Below, piece after piece: positions 21,149-23,810 of a DNA stretch of 23,810 nt. A program made the position numbers and the translations under genes. The stretch's first letter is position 1. Every line of letters begins with the position of its first letter. The stretch is from a virus: the IMG/VR virus record IMGVR_UViG_3300049847_000195, positions 1-23,810 of that record, one strand, 5' to 3'. Below the pieces are notes generated by a model. It saw only the letters and a program-made list of their open reading frames with translations. It was not told the origin of the DNA and made no database searches.

Positions 21149-21774
21149 CCCTCGCCACCGACCTAGCCGCCCGCTTTCGCGAGTCCGAGAGCTTGCCCAA
21201 CGTGGATGACCGCAAGCGCGTGGCGTGGGACATCTACTTCGACGCCATGGCCTACGGTGTCCTCACGGAGTATCTCGCTGCCGTGCTGGGCTACACGCGG
21301 GCCGAGTGCCCAACGGCGCAGGACGGGCGCGGGAAGCCGCTCATGCCTCGATCTCAACCCAGCAAGCGTTACCCATCCGACCTCAAGCGCGCGGTCCTGA
21401 TCGCCGTCCTAGCGTGCGGCCCTTTGGCTTGGGCGGGCGCGAGGCAGACGCCGAGCTATTCGATCCAGGCGCTCTCGCCCGCGACGTTCCCGACGTTGCC
21501 GGGTATCCCGTGGCCACCCGTGCGCGAGCTTTGTCAGAGCGGAGCGGTGATCCGTTGCCCCACGGGCACGCCACCGCCCGCTTATGTCCGCTTCCGTGAT
21601 CGAAACGGCTTGGACTACGAGCTGCCGGTCACGGGGGCGACCCCGTGCGCTGGGGGCTGGGCGATCCAGACCCCGCACGCGCTTGTACCTCACTTGCTCC
21701 ACGGTATCGTGGGCGTGAGCGTGGGAACCCATGGCGTCACGGAGTCCTTGATGACGACGGCAACGATGCCCTAG
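21145..21774 (+). CDS. Protein with internal signal-peptide-like segment, 209 aa
   Basis: A 209-residue protein starting at GTG 21145 (GTGA overlap; GGGAGGT ribosome binding site). Residues 1-66 are a charged, helical region (DDRKRVAWDIYFDAMAYGVLTEYLAAVLGY). At M67 (position 21343) a positive region (PSKRYPSDLKR) is followed by a hydrophobic AVLIAVLACGPLAWAGA (82-98), the layout of a Sec signal peptide or anchor. The remaining 110 residues look exported, Pro-rich and beta-like with three cysteines. It could be one signal-anchored protein, or also an internal start at M67 that makes a secreted product. Lysis or envelope roles are possible but unproven. Confidence 0.62.
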   Translation: MTLATDLAARFRESESLPNVDDRKRVAWDIYFDAMAYGVLTEYLAAVLGYTRAECPTAQDGRGKPLMPRSQPSKRYPSDLKRAVLIAVLACGPLAWAGARQTPSYSIQALSPATFPTLPGIPWPPVRELCQSGAVIRCPTGTPPPAYVRFRDRNGLDYELPVTGATPCAGGWAIQTPHALVPHLLHGIVGVSVGTHGVTESLMTTATMP

Positions 21775-21782
21775 ATAGAACA

Positions 21783-21901
21783 TGCCGCGCGCTGCGCCGA
21801 TCACCGTCCGCTTTGCGACAAGATCAGGCGCTACCCGTCTGCTAGGTCGGGGACCGAAATTGCGGAGCGCGCGGCACCTACCTGACTGGATGGCACCTAC
21901 C
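21783..21901. repeat. Intergenic inverted and direct repeats
   Basis: TGCCGCGCGCT (21783-21793) is the reverse complement of AGCGCGCGGCA (21866-21876), 72 bases apart. Overlapping the second arm, GGCACCTACC occurs at 21873-21882 and again at 21892-21901, a 19-base step. They lie in the 153-base gap after the signal-peptide gene. Operator or transcript-fold roles are possible; no terminator U-tract is seen. Confidence 0.5.
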
Positions 21902-21927
21902 CGCCAGGGTGGATAGCAATACATAAC

Positions 21928-22143
21928 ATGAACACCGACACCGCCCGCCAGACCCGCTACCGCGCAGGCCCGACCTACGCCGCCCGTACCGACACGCCCG
22001 AGTGGCGTGCGGCCCAGGCTGAGAAGATGCGTAAGTGGCGCTCTGGTCCCAAGGGTCAGGCGTGGCTAGCCAAGCAACGCCAGAAGCGAGCCGACCTGCG
22101 GGCGCGCAAGCTCGCCGTGCTCAAGAAGGCTGGGCTGGCATAA
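21928..22143 (+). CDS. Small basic protein, 71 aa
   Basis: A 71-residue, strongly basic protein, about one third Arg and Lys, with helical arrangement (EWRAAQAEKMRKWRSGPKGQ, then AKQRQKRADLRARKLAVLKK). The SGPKGQAW segment is like small phage proteins with repeated SPKG-type units. It probably binds nucleic acid. Its 3' end overlaps the 3' end of the convergent primase/helicase gene by 23 bases. The ATG at 21928 has only a weak GGTGG upstream. Confidence 0.55.
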   Translation: MNTDTARQTRYRAGPTYAARTDTPEWRAAQAEKMRKWRSGPKGQAWLAKQRQKRADLRARKLAVLKKAGLA

Positions 22144-23810
22144 GGCGAGCGCGACGGCGTGACCCGTTGCCTTCGACCTCGATGCGTACAGAGCCAATCA
22201 CGCGGTTCGCTGCTGCATTGAGGACGTTGCGACCGAACGCGGTACGACGGCCACGGTCGGTAGACTGCGCGGTCTTGCGGGCGAAGAAGTCGTGCTTGTC
22301 GGCAAGCTCGAACAGGTCTTGAGCAGAAACCCACCACTCGGCGTTGGTGTCGTACCAAAGGGCGACGAACTGGCGCAGCTCGCTGGAGAAGTCGTCAGTC
22401 GTGCCACGCCACGCGCGCAGGTTGGTAAGCCACTCGGGGTAACCGGCCACGCCCATGATGCCGCCCGTGATCGAGGCCCAACGCTCGAAGCCGCCGAAAC
22501 CAACCGATCCAAGCGGACGGCCCGACTCGCGCCATGCTTGGACGAGTCCGAGCAGGGCGCCCAGGACACGGGGGCGCGAGGCTTCGACGTAGGCGCGCAG
22601 CAATGGGTGGCGGTAGTCCTGCCGGTCCTCGGGCGTCTCGGTGTCGGGCTGGAGCGAGATCGGAACGACGCGCTTCGATATTTCGCCTGTAGCGTGGACG
22701 TTGTTGCCGGTGCCAACGATCACGGCACCGTTGGGAAGCGGGAGCATCCGAGACTTGCCAAGCTCACGGCCACGGTAGACGGAGCTGGTGAGCAGCGAGG
22801 CGAGGGCTGGCGAGTCCACGAACTCGGTCAGGTTGTCCAGGTGCAGGACCGCATCGCCGCAAAGCAGGGACGCCGTGATCCGCTTCTCGCGCTCTTCCTC
22901 ACGGACGCCGAGTTGCATCGCTGGGGTGGGCTGGCCGATCACGCCGCAGCCGAGGACGATCTCGGCGAGCTTGGTCTTGCCGGAGCGTTCGATGGGCGAG
23001 CCGATCAGGTGCATCGGGACCGGTTCCAAGATGCACGGGCGCAGGATCACGGTGAGGAGCAGACCGAAGTAGTTGGCACGGTCGGCGGGTGCCGCGAATG
23101 GGAAATCGCAGACCAGATCCTCAAGCACCGCGCGTGCCTCGGCGAGCGGCAACGGTTCGGGCACGGGGCAGGTCGAGAACACGCCCGAATCGGCATTCCA
23201 GCCCAACTTGGCAGGCATGAAATCGTCCCCGACGCAGACCGGATAGGTCGCAACGTACCGCAACTCACGGATGCTGCCGCCTGTCGCCGCGTACTCCAGC
23301 AGCATCGCCGCGTAGTCCCGTGTACAGGTACGGTAAACGATCGTTGGCTCGTCGCCCTCGACCCGAGGCGGCTTGGCTGCGATCAGGCGCACGGAGGCGT
23401 CCACAATCGAGCGTAAGCGATCCGGGCTGACTTGGACGAACGACCCATCGGACAGCTCGCCGATAGCGCCTGCGCGACGGTAGAGAGCCGCAGGGTCAAT
23501 GGCGGCGAGGACCATCGAGCAGAACGTGTTGTTCCCCTGCTCGACATACTCGCCATCGGGCATGATGTGGGAGCCGGGGACGAGGACGTTGGCGGGCGTG
23601 TGGCGTGTGGCGGCGGTCTTCTTGGGCGCTGGACTGGTCCGTTCCGGTGCCTTCCTCGGCTTCTTAGCCCCCGCCTTGAGCCCGGACTGGATCGTCTTGG
23701 CCGCCTCGGCTTCGGGCAGACCTGCTATAGCAGCCGACGCGGCAAGCTCGGACTCGACGCGCTCGGCTGGCAACGCGCCGCCGGCAACGAGCTGGCCCAG
23801 GCTGTACGCC
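22121..23810 (-). CDS. Phage primase/helicase, C-terminal part (5' partial)
   Basis: The frame is open from the right edge, with a possible TTG at 23773, but in-frame residues upstream of it (AYSLGQLVAGGA) continue the PriCT-like pattern, so the gene starts outside. About 562 residues are visible. The opening region LxxAAxxxGLPEAEAxxTIxSGLKAG is the link that follows prim-pol domains in phage primases. From about residue 270, SPIERSGKT is a Walker A-type loop, LHLDN (about 322) the Walker B, TGNN (about 367) sensor 1, and KRVVPISL (about 379) an arginine-finger-like region, all in the order of phage D5-like/primase-associated AAA+ helicases. It would unwind and prime DNA at replication. It is divergent in direction from the early cluster and convergent with the 71-aa gene. 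Confidence 0.82.
   Translation of the reverse strand, partial: AYSLGQLVAGGALPAERVESELAASAAIAGLPEAEAAKTIQSGLKAGAKKPRKAPERTSPAPKKTAATRHTPANVLVPGSHIMPDGEYVEQGNNTFCSMVLAAIDPAALYRRAGAIGELSDGSFVQVSPDRLRSIVDASVRLIAAKPPRVEGDEPTIVYRTCTRDYAAMLLEYAATGGSIRELRYVATYPVCVGDDFMPAKLGWNADSGVFSTCPVPEPLPLAEARAVLEDLVCDFPFAAPADRANYFGLLLTVILRPCILEPVPMHLIGSPIERSGKTKLAEIVLGCGVIGQPTPAMQLGVREEEREKRITASLLCGDAVLHLDNLTEFVDSPALASLLTSSVYRGRELGKSRMLPLPNGAVIVGTGNNVHATGEISKRVVPISLQPDTETPEDRQDYRHPLLRAYVEASRPRVLGALLGLVQAWRESGRPLGSVGFGGFERWASITGGIMGVAGYPEWLTNLRAWRGTTDDFSSELRQFVALWYDTNAEWWVSAQDLFELADKHDFFARKTAQSTDRGRRTAFGRNVLNAAANRVIGSVRIEVEGNGSRRRARLMPAQPS

Noticed and set aside
22292-23416. A 374-codon open frame on the plus strand
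   Set aside because: Antisense to the primase/helicase, whose own motifs are clear.

Overview
The window looks like part of a tailed double-stranded DNA phage genome (Caudoviricetes) with a podovirus-like virion gene set. A leftward (minus-strand) late cluster runs large terminase, portal, small protein, scaffold, major capsid protein, two decoration-like proteins, head-tail adaptor and tail proteins. Base composition is GC-rich and most start codons are ATG or GTG, often in ATGA or GTGA stop/start overlaps. Nothing in the sequence fixes the host; a GC-rich bacterium is the most that can be inferred. No integrase, repressor, RNA polymerase, tRNA, CRISPR array or recognisable lysis cassette is visible, so lifestyle cannot be judged. 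Both window edges cut genes.

Layout. (1) Positions 1-10439, minus strand: an edge-truncated tail protein, a 198-aa virion-type protein, the adaptor, two small related decoration-like proteins, the capsid protein, scaffold, a small FmdB-like protein, portal, TerL and a 131-aa beta-rich protein. (2) 10439-15355, minus strand: one 1638-aa protein with about nine fibronectin-III-like modules followed by a predicted parallel beta-helix, best read as a receptor-binding or tail appendage protein. (3) 15418-17963, minus strand: a run of small genes including a zinc-ribbon protein, a GroES-like co-chaperonin and a possible small terminase subunit. (4) 17964-18422: a divergent intergenic region with eight copies of GTCTAC/GTAGAC in phased clusters, a candidate operator or replication-origin region. 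(5) 18423-21774, plus strand: a tightly packed cluster of nine small unknown genes, five with paired cysteines typical of small zinc-binding folds, ending in a protein with an internal signal-peptide-like segment. (6) 21928-22143, plus strand: a small basic protein, convergent with (7) 22121-23810, minus strand, the C-terminal part of a phage primase/helicase running off the right edge.

How the parts fit. The leftward genes build and package the head (TerL motor, portal, scaffold, capsid, decoration), connect it to the tail (adaptor) and provide tail and adhesion proteins. The GroES-like protein may redirect host GroEL towards folding the capsid or the giant appendage protein. The rightward small-gene cluster, starting beside the repeat-rich intergenic region, has the layout of an early accessory or host-takeover operon, but none of its products has a function readable from sequence. 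The best candidates for something undescribed are the GTCTAC array with the coupled small Cys-rich operon beside it, the GroES gene and the giant modular protein.
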